The position numbers and the translations under genes were made by a program. The notes beneath the pieces are model-generated. The model had not been told where the DNA came from, ran no database searches, and saw only the letters and a list, made by a program, of their open reading frames with translations. From Luteimonas mephitis DSM 12574 (GTDB lineage: Bacteria; Pseudomonadota; Gammaproteobacteria; Xanthomonadales; Xanthomonadaceae), in NCBI RefSeq assembly GCF_000422305.1, contig NZ_AULN01000017.1, positions 62,001 through 126,000 of the forward strand: 64,000 nucleotides of DNA. Direction: 5' to 3'. Shown here one piece after another: positions 18,151 through 27,501 of this stretch (the first letter of the stretch is position 1; the number at the start of each line of letters is the position of its first letter).

Positions 18151-18393
18151 CTCCAGCACCAGCAGCGGATCCACGCGCACGTCGAACCGCGCCCCGTGAT
18201 CCACGGGGGGCAGTGATGATGAACGCGCCGCAGCGCGCCGTGAAACGAACCGCCGTTGCCTACTGCGTGCGCTCCAGCACCAGCAGCGGATCCACGCGCA
18301 CGTCGAACCGCGCCCCCGTGACCCACGGGTGGCAGTGATGATGAACGCGCCGCAGCGCGCCGCGAAACGAACCGCCGTCGCCTACTGCGTCCG
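18151..18393 (-). pseudogene. Two degenerate tandem copies of the M23 peptidase 3' end (~122-bp unit)
   Basis: The block CTCCAGCACCAGCAGCGGAT occurs at 18151, 18272 and 18394; the last is the true end of the M23 gene. Each ~122-bp unit carries, on the minus strand, a remnant reading (GA)RFDVRVDPLLVLE(RTQ) plus the downstream intergenic DNA. The copies retain an HCHP-WVTGARFD string resembling the usual HLHWG-V-W--ARFDVRVDP C-terminus of such peptidases. They lie after the functional stop and have no start, so they are non-coding relics of unequal recombination. 18036-18150 holds nothing else but a REP half-element. Confidence 0.75.
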
Positions 18394-19215
18394 CTCCAGC
18401 ACCAGCAGCGGATCCACGCGAATGTCGAACCAGTTCATCCCCCAATGCAGATGCGGCCCCGTCGCCCGCCCGGTCGCGCCGACCGCCCCGACCACCTGCC
18501 CCTGCGCCACCCGGTCGCCGACCTTCACGTCGATCCGCGACAGGTGCAGGAAATTCGAACTCACCCCATGGCCGTGGTCGATCAGCAGGGTGCCGCCGGT
18601 GAGGTAGAGGTCCGGGTCGGCGAACGTCACCACGCCCGCGGCCGGTGCCTGCACCGGCGTCCCGGTCGGCACCGCGATGTCCATGCCCGAATGTCCCGCG
18701 CCGGGCTGGCCGTTGTAAACGCGGCCGCTGCCGAAGCGGCCGCTGATGCGTCCGCGCACCGGCCAGGTGAACGGCGCTGCGAAATCGGCGCGGTCGTCGT
18801 CGCGGGCGCGCGCTGCCGTCACCCGGGCCTGCTCGCGGCGGATGCGCTCGGCGATCGCCGGCGGCGGATTCACGGTCTTCGGCGGCACGCCGTCGACGCG
18901 CTCAAGCGGCCAGTCGCGCGCGTTCACCGCGATGCTTTCGGCTGTCCTCGTGCCATCTGCGCGAAGTACCTCCAGTCGCAGCGGCCCGGCTTCCTGCCGA
19001 TCCACGCCGAAGACAACGGTGCCGTAGGACGTCGGCCGCAATTCGCGGCCCGCGTAGCGCACCACGCTGCCGGCCGGCACCTTGCCGAATACCAGCGCGC
19101 CTTGCGACACACTGGCGGGAAACACGATGCGGTCGCCGCCAGCGGCGCCCTGCGCGGATGCGCTGCCGGCCGCGCCAAGCGCAAGGACGCATGCCAGCGT
19201 TTGCAGCAAGCGCAT
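18382..19215 (-). CDS. M23-family (LytM-type) zinc peptidase, secreted
   Basis: A 277-residue secreted protein with a signal peptide (MRLLQTLACVLALGAAGSASAQ). The C-terminal LytM/M23 domain spans ~145-270: GHSGMDIAVP (His175, Asp179), NFLHLSRI (His224) and GPHLHWG (His255, His257) supply all metal and catalytic residues, so it should be an active peptidoglycan endopeptidase. The N-terminal ~110 residues form a beta-rich domain seen in Xanthomonadaceae homologues. Its ATG overlaps the pyrC stop by one base (TGATG). The C-terminus FDIRVDPLLVLERTQ is repeated downstream as relic copies. Confidence 0.88.
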   Translation of the reverse strand: MRLLQTLACVLALGAAGSASAQGAAGGDRIVFPASVSQGALVFGKVPAGSVVRYAGRELRPTSYGTVVFGVDRQEAGPLRLEVLRADGTRTAESIAVNARDWPLERVDGVPPKTVNPPPAIAERIRREQARVTAARARDDDRADFAAPFTWPVRGRISGRFGSGRVYNGQPGAGHSGMDIAVPTGTPVQAPAAGVVTFADPDLYLTGGTLLIDHGHGVSSNFLHLSRIDVKVGDRVAQGQVVGAVGATGRATGPHLHWGMNWFDIRVDPLLVLERTQ

Positions 19216-20561
19216 CAACGATCGAACTCCATCCGCCGGCCCTGCGGCTCGCCGACGATGCGTTCGCCATCCCAGACCAGCTGGCCGTTGACCCAGGTGG
19301 CGGCGATCCGCGAGTGGAACGTAGTGCCTTCGAACGGAGACCAGGCGCACTTCGACAGCACGTCCTCGTTGCGCACCGTGAACGGCGTGTCGTCGATAAG
19401 CGCCAGGTCCGCCCAGTAGCCTTCGCGCAGGAAGCCGCGCTGCTTCACGTCGAACAGCTGCGCTGGCGCGTGCGCGAGCTTCTGCACCACTTGGGTGTTG
19501 CTCAGCCGGCCCTCGCGCACCAGCTCCAGCGCCGCGACCAGCGCGTACTGCACCAGTGGCAGGCCGCTGGGCGCGCGCACATAGGGATTGTGCTTTTCCT
19601 CCCAGGTGTGCGGCGCGTGGTCGGTTGCGAGCACGTCGATCACGTCGGAGGCCAGCGCGTTGATCAGCGCTTCGCGGTCGCTCGCGTCCTTGATCGCCGG
19701 GTTGCATTTGATGAGGTGCCCGAGGCGCGCGTAGTCGCCACGGTCGAAGCGCAGGAAGTGGATGCAGGTCTCGGCGGTAATGCGCTTGCGAACGCCGTTG
19801 CCGTCGATCAGCGGGCCGGGCGTGAACAGCGCCAGTTCGTCGGCGGTGGAGATGTGCAGCACGTGCAGGCGGGTACCGTGGGTGCGTGCCAGTTCCAGCG
19901 CCAGCCGCGTCGACTTGATGCAGGCCTCGCGCGAGCGGATGTCGGGATGGCAGGCGGCCGGGATGTCGTCGCCGTACTCGGCGCGGTACTTCGCCAGCAT
20001 CGCGTCGATCATCGGCGTGTCTTCGCAGTGGGTGATGATCGGCACCGGCGTTTCGCGGAAGATGCCAGCCAGCGTTTCCGGATCGTCGACCAGCATGTTG
20101 CCCGTCGACGCGCCCATGAACACCTTCACTCCCGGGGTTGCGAGCGGATCGATGACGCGGATCGCCGCGAGGTTGTCGTTGCTAGCGCCCATGTAGAAAC
20201 CGTAGTTGGCGCGGGCGCGGCCGGCTGCGCGCTGATACTTGTTTTCCAGCGCCTCGGCCGACAGCGTCGGCGGGCTGGTGTTGGGCATGTCCATGAAGCT
20301 GGTCACGCCGCCGGCGACCGCGGCGGTGGATTCGGTGGCCATGTCGGCCTTGTATTCCATGCCCGGTTCGCGGAAATGCACCTGATCGTCGATCATCCCC
20401 GGCAGCAGCCGTCGGCCGTTGGCGTCGACCACCGTTTCGCCGTCGCGCGCGGCCAGGCCGCTGCCGATGGCGTCGATGCGCCCGTGCGAAATGCGCAGGT
20501 CGGCGTCGAACTCGCGCCCCTCGTTGACCAGGCGGGCGTTGACGATCAGCGTGTCGGACAT
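19215..20561 (-). CDS. pyrC: Dihydroorotase (pyrimidine synthesis)
   Basis: Dihydroorotase cyclises carbamoyl-aspartate to dihydroorotate. This 448-residue amidohydrolase has GMIDDQVHFREPG, GGVTSFMDMPNT, the carboxylated-lysine region GVKVFMGASTGN, ITHCED, LHVLHIS and ATDHAPH, all dihydroorotase landmarks. The usual HXH of the first metal site is Q60-V-H62 here; I recall the same DDQVHFREPG string from Bacteroidetes enzymes, so this is probably a subfamily trait. It starts 10 bp after the yidD stop and overlaps the M23 peptidase by one base, forming a three-gene operon. Confidence 0.9.
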   Translation of the reverse strand: MSDTLIVNARLVNEGREFDADLRISHGRIDAIGSGLAARDGETVVDANGRRLLPGMIDDQVHFREPGMEYKADMATESTAAVAGGVTSFMDMPNTSPPTLSAEALENKYQRAAGRARANYGFYMGASNDNLAAIRVIDPLATPGVKVFMGASTGNMLVDDPETLAGIFRETPVPIITHCEDTPMIDAMLAKYRAEYGDDIPAACHPDIRSREACIKSTRLALELARTHGTRLHVLHISTADELALFTPGPLIDGNGVRKRITAETCIHFLRFDRGDYARLGHLIKCNPAIKDASDREALINALASDVIDVLATDHAPHTWEEKHNPYVRAPSGLPLVQYALVAALELVREGRLSNTQVVQKLAHAPAQLFDVKQRGFLREGYWADLALIDDTPFTVRNEDVLSKCAWSPFEGTTFHSRIAATWVNGQLVWDGERIVGEPQGRRMEFDR

Positions 20562-20570
20562 GAACGGTTC

Positions 20571-20798
20571 CTAGGGGTTGGGTGCGGGCGGGACCGGGTC
20601 GTGGCCGCCCGGATGCAGGGGATGGCAGCGGCCGATGCGTCGCAGCGCCAGCCAGCCGCCACGCAGGGCGCCGTGGCGTGCGATCGCCTGCATGGCGTAT
20701 TCGGAGCAGGTCGGCACGAACCGGCAGCGCGGCCCGAGCAGCGGGCTCAGCCAGCGTTTGTAGGCGCGCAGGAGGGCGATGAGGAGACGATCGATCAC
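20571..20798 (-). CDS. yidD: Membrane protein insertion efficiency factor YidD
   Basis: YidD is a small inner-membrane-associated protein that helps YidC insert membrane proteins. The 75-residue product has the family pattern [33 protein letters not shown]...GHDPVP, including the conserved CRF.PTCS cysteines. The start is a GTG at 20798. It is usually between rnpA and yidC; here it has left that cluster and leads an operon with pyrC and an M23 peptidase. Confidence 0.95.
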   Translation of the reverse strand: MIDRLLIALLRAYKRWLSPLLGPRCRFVPTCSEYAMQAIARHGALRGGWLALRRIGRCHPLHPGGHDPVPPAPNP

Positions 20799-20930
20799 GT
20801 CGGGTTTTGCAAGAACGCTCGGAAAAGGCCCGCGCGGTTGCCGCTGTAGTCAGGGCAGGGTATAACAGCGCGCTTTCCCATCCAAGGGAATCACATCCCC
20901 GGCAAGGGGATCAGGAAGGATTGCAACAAC

Positions 20931-21944
20931 GTGGCTGTCAAGAAAACCGTGAAAAAGGCCGCCAAGGCCGCCAAGAAGCCCGCCGGGCCCGCCGCCAGGA
21001 AGCCCGCCGCGAAATCCGCCGCCAAGAAATCCAGCGTGAAGCCGGCCGCGAAGAAGGCCGTTGCCAGGAAACCCGCGCCGAAGAAGGCGCCGGTGAAGAA
21101 GGCCGCCCCGAAGGCCGCGCCGAAGAAGGTCGTAGCCAAGCCGGCGAAGAAGGCCGTGAAGGTTGCGAAGACGGCAAAGCCCGCGCCGGCCAAGGCCGTG
21201 AAGAAGTCGCCGTTGAAAAAGACGCCCGGGAAGAAGCCCGCCAAGCCGGTCGCCAAGGCCGCGCCGGTCGCGAAGAAGGTTGCCAAGGCCGCTCCGAAGA
21301 AGACGCCTGCGCCCAAGCCGGTTGCCGAAAAGAAGCGCACGCTGCCGGCCAAGCAGGCCGCGTCCGCCTCGAAGCAGCAGAAGCATGACACCGCGAGGCC
21401 CGCGGTCGTGCGTTCGCCGTTCGCGCCGCGCCCGGTGGGCAAGGTGGCGGTCGCGGTGATCTCGCGCACGCCGACGCCCGCACCAAAGACCAAATACAAG
21501 GTCGTGCCCTACAAGACCGACGGGACGACCGGCCGCCCGATCCTGCCGAAGGACTACCGGCCGAGCGCGGAAGAGGAGTACATGAGTCCGCTGCAGACCG
21601 AGTACTTCCGCCAGCGCCTGATCAGCTGGCGCGAGGACCTGGTCGAAGAGTCCAAGCAGACCATCGAGAACCTCAAGGACGAAGTGCGCGACGTCGGCGA
21701 CGAGGCCGAGCGCGCCACCCGCGAAACCGAGAACTCGCTGGAACTGCGCACCCGCGACCGCTACCGCAAGCTGATCGGCAAGATCGAAAGCACGCTCAAG
21801 CGGCTGGATTCGGGCGAGTACGGCTACAGCGTCGATTCGGGCGAAGAGATCGGCCTGGACCGCCTCGAAGCCCGCCTCACCGCCGAACGCACCATCGACG
21901 AGCAGGAGCGCTGGGAGCATCTGCAGAAGCAGATCGGCGACTGA
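20931..21944 (+). CDS. DksA-like protein with long Lys/Ala/Pro N-terminal tail and no zinc-finger cysteines
   Basis: The C-terminal ~120 residues match DksA, which enters the RNA polymerase secondary channel and works with ppGpp. The coiled coil reads YFRQRLISWREDLVEES...DRYRKLIGKIES. In the zinc-finger region the four Cys positions are Ser300, Ser303, Thr321 and Glu324 (GYSVDSGEEIG..AERTIDEQ). The tip motif DXXDXA reads DEAERA, so the second Asp is Glu. Residues 1-150 are low-complexity KKA/PAKK repeats like histone H1 tails, probably binding nucleic acid. The start is GTG after AGGAAGGA. A hairpin terminator follows. Length is 337 residues against ~150 for E. coli DksA. Confidence 0.8.
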   Translation: MAVKKTVKKAAKAAKKPAGPAARKPAAKSAAKKSSVKPAAKKAVARKPAPKKAPVKKAAPKAAPKKVVAKPAKKAVKVAKTAKPAPAKAVKKSPLKKTPGKKPAKPVAKAAPVAKKVAKAAPKKTPAPKPVAEKKRTLPAKQAASASKQQKHDTARPAVVRSPFAPRPVGKVAVAVISRTPTPAPKTKYKVVPYKTDGTTGRPILPKDYRPSAEEEYMSPLQTEYFRQRLISWREDLVEESKQTIENLKDEVRDVGDEAERATRETENSLELRTRDRYRKLIGKIESTLKRLDSGEYGYSVDSGEEIGLDRLEARLTAERTIDEQERWEHLQKQIGD

Positions 21945-21983
21945 TCGGGCACGCGTTCGATCCGCGAATCGTGTTTCCACGAA

Positions 21984-22006
21984 AACCCGGCTTCGGCCGG
22001 GTTTTT
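21984..22006 (+). terminator. Rho-independent terminator of the dksA-like gene
   Basis: ACCCGGC-TTCG-GCCGGGT is followed by TTTTC. The stem is 7 bp with a stable UUCG loop, 40 bp after the stop codon. Confidence 0.9.
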
Positions 22007-22154
22007 CGTGCGCGGCCATCAGGCGCCCGCCGCCGTCCTGCGTGGTGTGCAGCGGCCTGGGTGGCCGAGACGCTGGTGGCGCGCCGCAGCCGGCGCAGCG
22101 AATTGGATTGACCTCCCGGGAAACCTCGATTCCGGCCCAACCCGGGCCACCGTT

Positions 22155-23408
22155 TCACTGCAGTTCGCGCAAGTCCAGCCGCCGTAGCTTCGGCGCTTTC
22201 CAGCCGGTGATGCCGACCACGCCCAGGGTCACGCAGCCGCCCACCACCACGGCCGGCACCAGGCCCAGCAAGCGCGCCATCACGCCGTCGTAGAACGCGC
22301 CCAGTTCGTTCGACGAGCCGATGAAGATGCCGTTGATCGACGACACCCGGCCGCGCATCTCGTCGGGCGTGACCAGCTGCATGATCGTCGAGCGCATCAC
22401 CACCGAGACGCCGTCGCACATGCCATAGGCGACCAGGATCGCCGCCGACAGCCAGAAGTGCCGCGACAGGCCGAATGCAATCGTGCACAGGCCGAAGCAC
22501 GCCACCGCGATCATCAGCACCCCCCCGGCGTGCTTCTGCAGCGGATGCCGCGCGAGCCACAGCGCCACGCAGATCGAACCCAGCGCCGGCGCGGCGCGCA
22601 GGATGCCGAGCCCCTCAGGGCCGTAGTGCAGGATGTCCTTGATGAAGGCCGGCAGCATCGACACCGCGCCGCCGAGCAGCACGCAGAACATGTCCAGCGC
22701 CATCGCACCGAGCATGATCTGGTTGCCGAACACGAACTGCAGCCCTTCGCGGATGCTGGAGAACACCGGCGCACGTTGCAGCAGTTGCGGAGGCTCGGTG
22801 ACGCGCAGGGTGCCGATCGCGATCGCCGCGACCACCACGATGCAACCGGCGGCACCGTAGGCGATGCTCTTGCCGGCCCAGCCAACCAGCACGCCGCCCA
22901 GTGCCGGCCCGATCACCATGCCGCTCTGGAATACCACGCTGCCCAGGCTCGCGCCTTTCACGAACTGTTGGCGCGGCAGCACCCGTGCAAACAGCGCGTT
23001 GTAGACCGGGCCGAGGAAGCTGCGCGCCACGCCGGTGAAAGCGATCGCCGCGTAGATCGGCCACACGTGGCTGGTCGGCAACCAGTCCTGCGTCACGGCG
23101 ACCAGGGCCACCGCCGTGAGCAACAGCCCGCAGCAGGCGGCGACGCCGAGCTTGCGCCGCGGCAGGTGGTCGACCAGGTAGCCGGCAAACGGCGCCACGC
23201 AGAAGTACGGCAGCACCTCGGCCAGGCCGATCAGGCCGAGCGCGAACGGGCTGCGGGTGATTTCGTAGACGTGCCAGCCGACGGTGACCGCAACGACCTG
23301 GTAGGAGAGGATCGTGCAGATCCGGTATGCCATCAGCGCGCGGAACCCCGGGTTGCGCAGCGGCGAGGAGGGCGCCTCGTCGGCCGACGGCGACCCGGCG
23401 ATGCTCAC
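22155..23408 (-). CDS. MFS transporter (EntS-like/DHA3-type exporter)
   Basis: A 417-residue integral membrane protein with about 12 hydrophobic segments. PYFCVAPFAGYLVDHLPRRKLG is the MFS loop 2-3 motif region. GRVSSINGIFIGSSNELGAF and SGMVIGPALGGVL match the EntS/YfiS-like drug or siderophore exporter group (DHA3). The substrate cannot be inferred. It starts with GTG, overlapping the sufE stop by 4 bases (GTGA), so it is co-translated with sufE. The 3' end falls ~150 bp from the dksA-like terminator on the other strand. Confidence 0.85.
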   Translation of the reverse strand: MSIAGSPSADEAPSSPLRNPGFRALMAYRICTILSYQVVAVTVGWHVYEITRSPFALGLIGLAEVLPYFCVAPFAGYLVDHLPRRKLGVAACCGLLLTAVALVAVTQDWLPTSHVWPIYAAIAFTGVARSFLGPVYNALFARVLPRQQFVKGASLGSVVFQSGMVIGPALGGVLVGWAGKSIAYGAAGCIVVVAAIAIGTLRVTEPPQLLQRAPVFSSIREGLQFVFGNQIMLGAMALDMFCVLLGGAVSMLPAFIKDILHYGPEGLGILRAAPALGSICVALWLARHPLQKHAGGVLMIAVACFGLCTIAFGLSRHFWLSAAILVAYGMCDGVSVVMRSTIMQLVTPDEMRGRVSSINGIFIGSSNELGAFYDGVMARLLGLVPAVVVGGCVTLGVVGITGWKAPKLRRLDLRELQ

Positions 23409-23842
23409 GCGGTGCGCTGGGCCGTGTCGTGGATGAAGGCGAGCAGCGAGGCCAGGCCGTTGCTGCGCGTTGGCGACAGATGTTTTGCCAAACCGATGTC
23501 GGCGATGTAGTCCGCCGGCGTGTCGATGATCTCGCGGGCGCTGCGGCCCGAGTAGACCCGCAGCGCAAGGTAGACCAGGCCCGAGACGATGGCCGAGTCG
23601 CTGATCGCGGCGAAGTCCAGCCGCTGCGCGTTACCGGACGGCACGATCCACACCATCGACTGGCAGCCGAGCAGGCGGTGTTCCTCGGTCTTCCATTCCT
23701 CCGGGAACGCCGGCAGCTTGCGGCCGAGGTCGATCAGGTACTGGTAGCGCTCGGACCAGTCGCCGAAGAAGCCGAACTCCTCCTTGATGGCCTGCTGGGC
23801 CTGGGTGGCGGAGGGTTCGAGCGGGAAGGGGGTATCGGTCAC
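23405..23842 (-). CDS. sufE: SufE-type cysteine desulfuration protein
   Basis: SufE accepts persulfide sulfur from a SufS/CsdA cysteine desulfurase for Fe-S cluster assembly. The 145-residue protein carries the acceptor cysteine Cys60 in HRLLGCQSMVW. FGDWSERYQYLIDLGRKLP and GLVYLALRVYSGRSAREI are standard family blocks, and HLSPTRSNGLASLL ends the domain. The start is a GTG at 23842. The desulfurase partner is not nearby. The gene overlaps an MFS transporter downstream. Confidence 0.93.
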   Translation of the reverse strand: MTDTPFPLEPSATQAQQAIKEEFGFFGDWSERYQYLIDLGRKLPAFPEEWKTEEHRLLGCQSMVWIVPSGNAQRLDFAAISDSAIVSGLVYLALRVYSGRSAREIIDTPADYIADIGLAKHLSPTRSNGLASLLAFIHDTAQRTA

Positions 23843-23915
23843 GTGCGGGTTGCCGAGGGGCGTCCAGGGGCGGGCCGCCTATTGTCGCAAAGGCTGCCCC
23901 CTGTGCCGAACTGCC

Positions 23916-24092
23916 GTAGGAGCGGCTTCAGCCGCGAGCTTTCGAACAGGAACACACTCTCTCGCAGGATCGGCGGAAGCCGCGAACGCTTTCCAGGAAG
24001 GCATCGCGGCTTCCACCGCTCCTGCAAACGAACAACTCGCAGCTTCCGACGTTGCTGCCAAGACAGAGCTCGCGGCTGAAGCCGCTCCTACG
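23916..24092. repeat. Cluster of family A REP-like repeats
   Basis: GTAGGAGCGGCTTCAGCCGC opens the cluster and CGCGGCTGAAGCCGCTCCTA closes it. A diverged inner pair (CGGAAGCCGCGAACG and GCGGCTTCCACCGCTCC) lies between. It fills the whole gap between sufE and cysS. Confidence 0.8.
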
Positions 24093-24097
24093 GGTGG

Positions 24098-25468
<1,371 letters not shown>

Positions 25469-25596
25469 CGCGTTCGGTCACGGGGGCGACCCACGATTCT
25501 ACCGGCCGGGCCCGGAGCACGACAGCCGCTATTCAGCCCTTTCCGTCGGGCTGCCCCTAAACTGAAGTCCGGTCCGGATGGTCCCTGCCTGTCGAG

Positions 25597-26079
25597 ATGC
25601 TTCGAATCCGCATGCTTTCCCCAATGCTGGTGGCGATCCTGCTTGCGGCGTCGGCCGCCTTGCCGGTGCATGCGCAGCAGACGGTGATCCAGATCGAGAA
25701 CGTGCGCACCGAGTATGCCCGCGTGCTGCGCGCCCAGCCGGTCTACCAGACCCTGCGCGCAACGGCGATGGTGGAGCAGTGCGAAGACGATGCGACGGTC
25801 GATGGCGCCGAGCCCAGGCGTGGCCTCGCGCGGGTGGTGGGTGCGGTCAAGGATGCCCTGACGCCCAATTCCGATGACAAGGACAAGCCGGCCGACCCGG
25901 AACCCCCGGCGAAAGGCTGCGAGCTGGTCCCGACCGAGCGCGAGTTCCGCCGGCCGATCGCCTACGACGTCGATTACGTCCACCACGGGGTGAAGTACCG
26001 CTCGCGCCTGCCCTACGACCCGGGCAACCGGCTGCGGGTGCGGGTGTCGATCACCCCGATCGTTTCCGGCAGCCGCTAG
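25597..26079 (+). CDS. Small secreted protein, C-terminus like the glycine-zipper/17-kDa outer-membrane family
   Basis: A 160-residue exported protein with a signal peptide cleaved after VHAQ. The mature part holds QPVYQTLRAT, two cysteines in EQCEDD and KGCELV, and the block REFRRPIAYDVDYVHHGVKYRSRLPYDPGNRLRVRVSITP. That last block resembles the end of glycine-zipper 2TM (Rickettsia 17-kDa antigen-like) proteins, but the glycine zipper itself is missing; a short VVGAVKDAL is all that remains. Function is unknown. It precedes the arginine leader region by ~45 bp. Confidence 0.6.
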   Translation: MLRIRMLSPMLVAILLAASAALPVHAQQTVIQIENVRTEYARVLRAQPVYQTLRATAMVEQCEDDATVDGAEPRRGLARVVGAVKDALTPNSDDKDKPADPEPPAKGCELVPTEREFRRPIAYDVDYVHHGVKYRSRLPYDPGNRLRVRVSITPIVSGSR

Positions 26080-26122
26080 GATGCTTGCGGCCCGCGCCGT
26101 CGCATGCGAGCATTCCCGCCCG

Positions 26123-26224
26123 ATGCAGACCCAGCACGCCAGCGCCGACATCCTGACCTCCGCCCGCATGGCGGCGGGCATGACCTCGCGCGCGCGCCGA
26201 CCGGAAACCCGACTCGCTGGGTAG
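26123..26224 (+). CDS. Putative arginine-rich leader peptide
   Basis: A 33-codon reading frame, MQTQHASADILTSARMAAGM then TSRARRPETRLAG, lies upstream of argF'. Six of its codons encode Arg, five within the last twelve (CGC, CGC, CGA, CGA around positions 24-31). Internal in-frame ATGs at 26168 and 26180 could give shorter versions. The stop TAG is inside a segment able to pair with the terminator arm downstream. It has no protein homologue I recognise; its role would be to sense arginyl-tRNA by ribosome stalling (inference). Confidence 0.45.
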   Translation: MQTQHASADILTSARMAAGMTSRARRPETRLAG

Positions 26225-26283
26225 CCGGACCTGCCGCCATTTGCAGTTCCAGGAACAGACCCGGCCTTCGCGCTGGGTTTTTT
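26200..26283 (+). promoter_or_regulatory. Putative transcription attenuator of the arginine operon
   Basis: Three segments can pair in competing ways. ACCC (before GACTCGCT) pairs with GGGT as hairpin 1:2, flanked by CCGG/CCGG. GCTGGGT at 26216-26222 can also pair with ACCCGGC at 26259-26265 as an antiterminator 2:3. ACCCGGC can instead pair with GCTGGGT at 26272-26278 as terminator 3:4. A ribosome stalled on Arg codons would cover segment 1, favouring 2:3 and read-through. This is hand-folded and has no experimental support here. Confidence 0.5.
26259..26283 (+). terminator. Rho-independent terminator in the argF' leader
   Basis: ACCCGGC-CTTCGC-GCTGGGT is a 7-bp stem with one G-U pair, followed by six T. 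It stands 58 bp before argF'. It could alternatively simply end the upstream small-protein gene. Confidence 0.8.
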
Positions 26284-26341
26284 CGTTTCCAGAGCGGCGA
26301 AAAGCAGGCCAACCCCCTCACCCCGACTCCAGACCCCGACC

Positions 26342-27388
26342 ATGACCAGGCACTTCCTCAACACCCAGGACTGGACCCGCGCCGAACTCGACGCGGTCCT
26401 CGCGCAGGCAGCACGGTTCAAGCGCAGCCCCGCGGGCGACGCGCTCAAGGGGAAGTCCATCGCGCTGGTGTTCTTCAACCCTTCGCTGCGCACCCGCACC
26501 AGCTTCGAACTCGGCGCCTTCCAGCTCGGCGGGCACGCGGTGGTGCTGCAGCCGGGCAAGGACGCCTGGCCGATCGAGTTCGACCTGGGCACGGTCATGG
26601 ACGGTGAAACCGAGGAGCACATTGCCGAAGTGGCGAAGGTGCTCAGCCGCTACGTCGACATGATCGGCGTGCGCGCATTCCCGAAGTTCGTCGACTGGTC
26701 GGTCGACCGCCAGGACCGCGTGCTGCAGGGCTTCGCGAAGTACGCCACGGTGCCGGTGGTCAACATGGAGACCATCACCCATCCATGCCAGGAACTGGCC
26801 CACGTGCTGGCCCTGCAGGAGCGCTTCGGCACCACCGACCTGCGCGGCAAAAAGTACGTCCTCACCTGGACCTACCATCCCAAGGCGCTCAATACCGCGG
26901 TCGCGAACTCCGCGCTGACCATCGCCACCCGCATGGGCATGGACGTGACCCTGCTGTGCCCCACGCCGGAGTACGTGCTCGACGAGCGCTACATGGGCTG
27001 GGCCGCGGCGAACGTGGCCGAAAGCGGCGGTTCGCTGCGGGTCAGCCACGACATCGACAGCGCTTACGCCGGTGCCGACGTCGTCTACGCCAAGAGCTGG
27101 GGCGCGCTGCCGTACTTCGGTGACTGGGCGCGCGAAAAGCCGATCCGCGACGAATACCGGCACTTCATCGTCGACGAGGCCAAGATGGCGAGGACCAACC
27201 ACGGCGTCTTCAGCCACTGCCTGCCGCTGCGCCGCAACGTCAAGGCCACCGACGCGGTGATGGATTCGCCGGACTGCATTGCGATCGAGGAAGCGGAGAA
27301 CCGCTTGCACGTGCAGAAGGCCGTCATGGTGGCGCTGGCGCGCCACCACGACGGCCGGGATTCGGGATTGGGGATCGGGGATTCGTAA
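26342..27388 (+). CDS. argF': N-acetylornithine carbamoyltransferase
   Basis: This enzyme carbamoylates N-acetylornithine to N-acetylcitrulline in the acetylated arginine route of Xanthomonadaceae and Bacteroidetes. Carbamoyl-phosphate is bound by [17 protein letters not shown] (~44-60) and HPCQ (147-150). Glu92 in [11 protein letters not shown] is the position that distinguishes acetylornithine from succinylornithine enzymes. [10 protein letters not shown] ends with Lys301, equivalent to the carboxylated lysine of the Xanthomonas enzyme. The last dozen residues ([11 protein letters not shown]) are encoded by a GGGATTCGGGATTGGGG repeat and are probably dispensable. It heads the arg operon, behind a leader/terminator. 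Confidence 0.97.
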   Translation: MTRHFLNTQDWTRAELDAVLAQAARFKRSPAGDALKGKSIALVFFNPSLRTRTSFELGAFQLGGHAVVLQPGKDAWPIEFDLGTVMDGETEEHIAEVAKVLSRYVDMIGVRAFPKFVDWSVDRQDRVLQGFAKYATVPVVNMETITHPCQELAHVLALQERFGTTDLRGKKYVLTWTYHPKALNTAVANSALTIATRMGMDVTLLCPTPEYVLDERYMGWAAANVAESGGSLRVSHDIDSAYAGADVVYAKSWGALPYFGDWAREKPIRDEYRHFIVDEAKMARTNHGVFSHCLPLRRNVKATDAVMDSPDCIAIEEAENRLHVQKAVMVALARHHDGRDSGLGIGDS

Positions 27389-27501
27389 AAGCCTCCGGCC
27401 CCTTCTTTCGCCTTCGAAACAACTTTCCATGGATATCCCCATGTCGCCGCAATCCGCTTCATCCAATCCCCAATCCCCGACCCCCAATCCCGGCTCCACC
27501 G
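27356..27501. repeat. Inverted pair of heptanucleotide blocks overlapping argF' 3' and argG 5' ends
   Basis: GGGATTCGGGATTGGGGATC at the end of argF' faces CCAATCCCCAATCCCCGACC inside the first codons of argG. Both are translated, as DSGLGIGDS and [11 protein letters not shown]. Confidence 0.75.
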
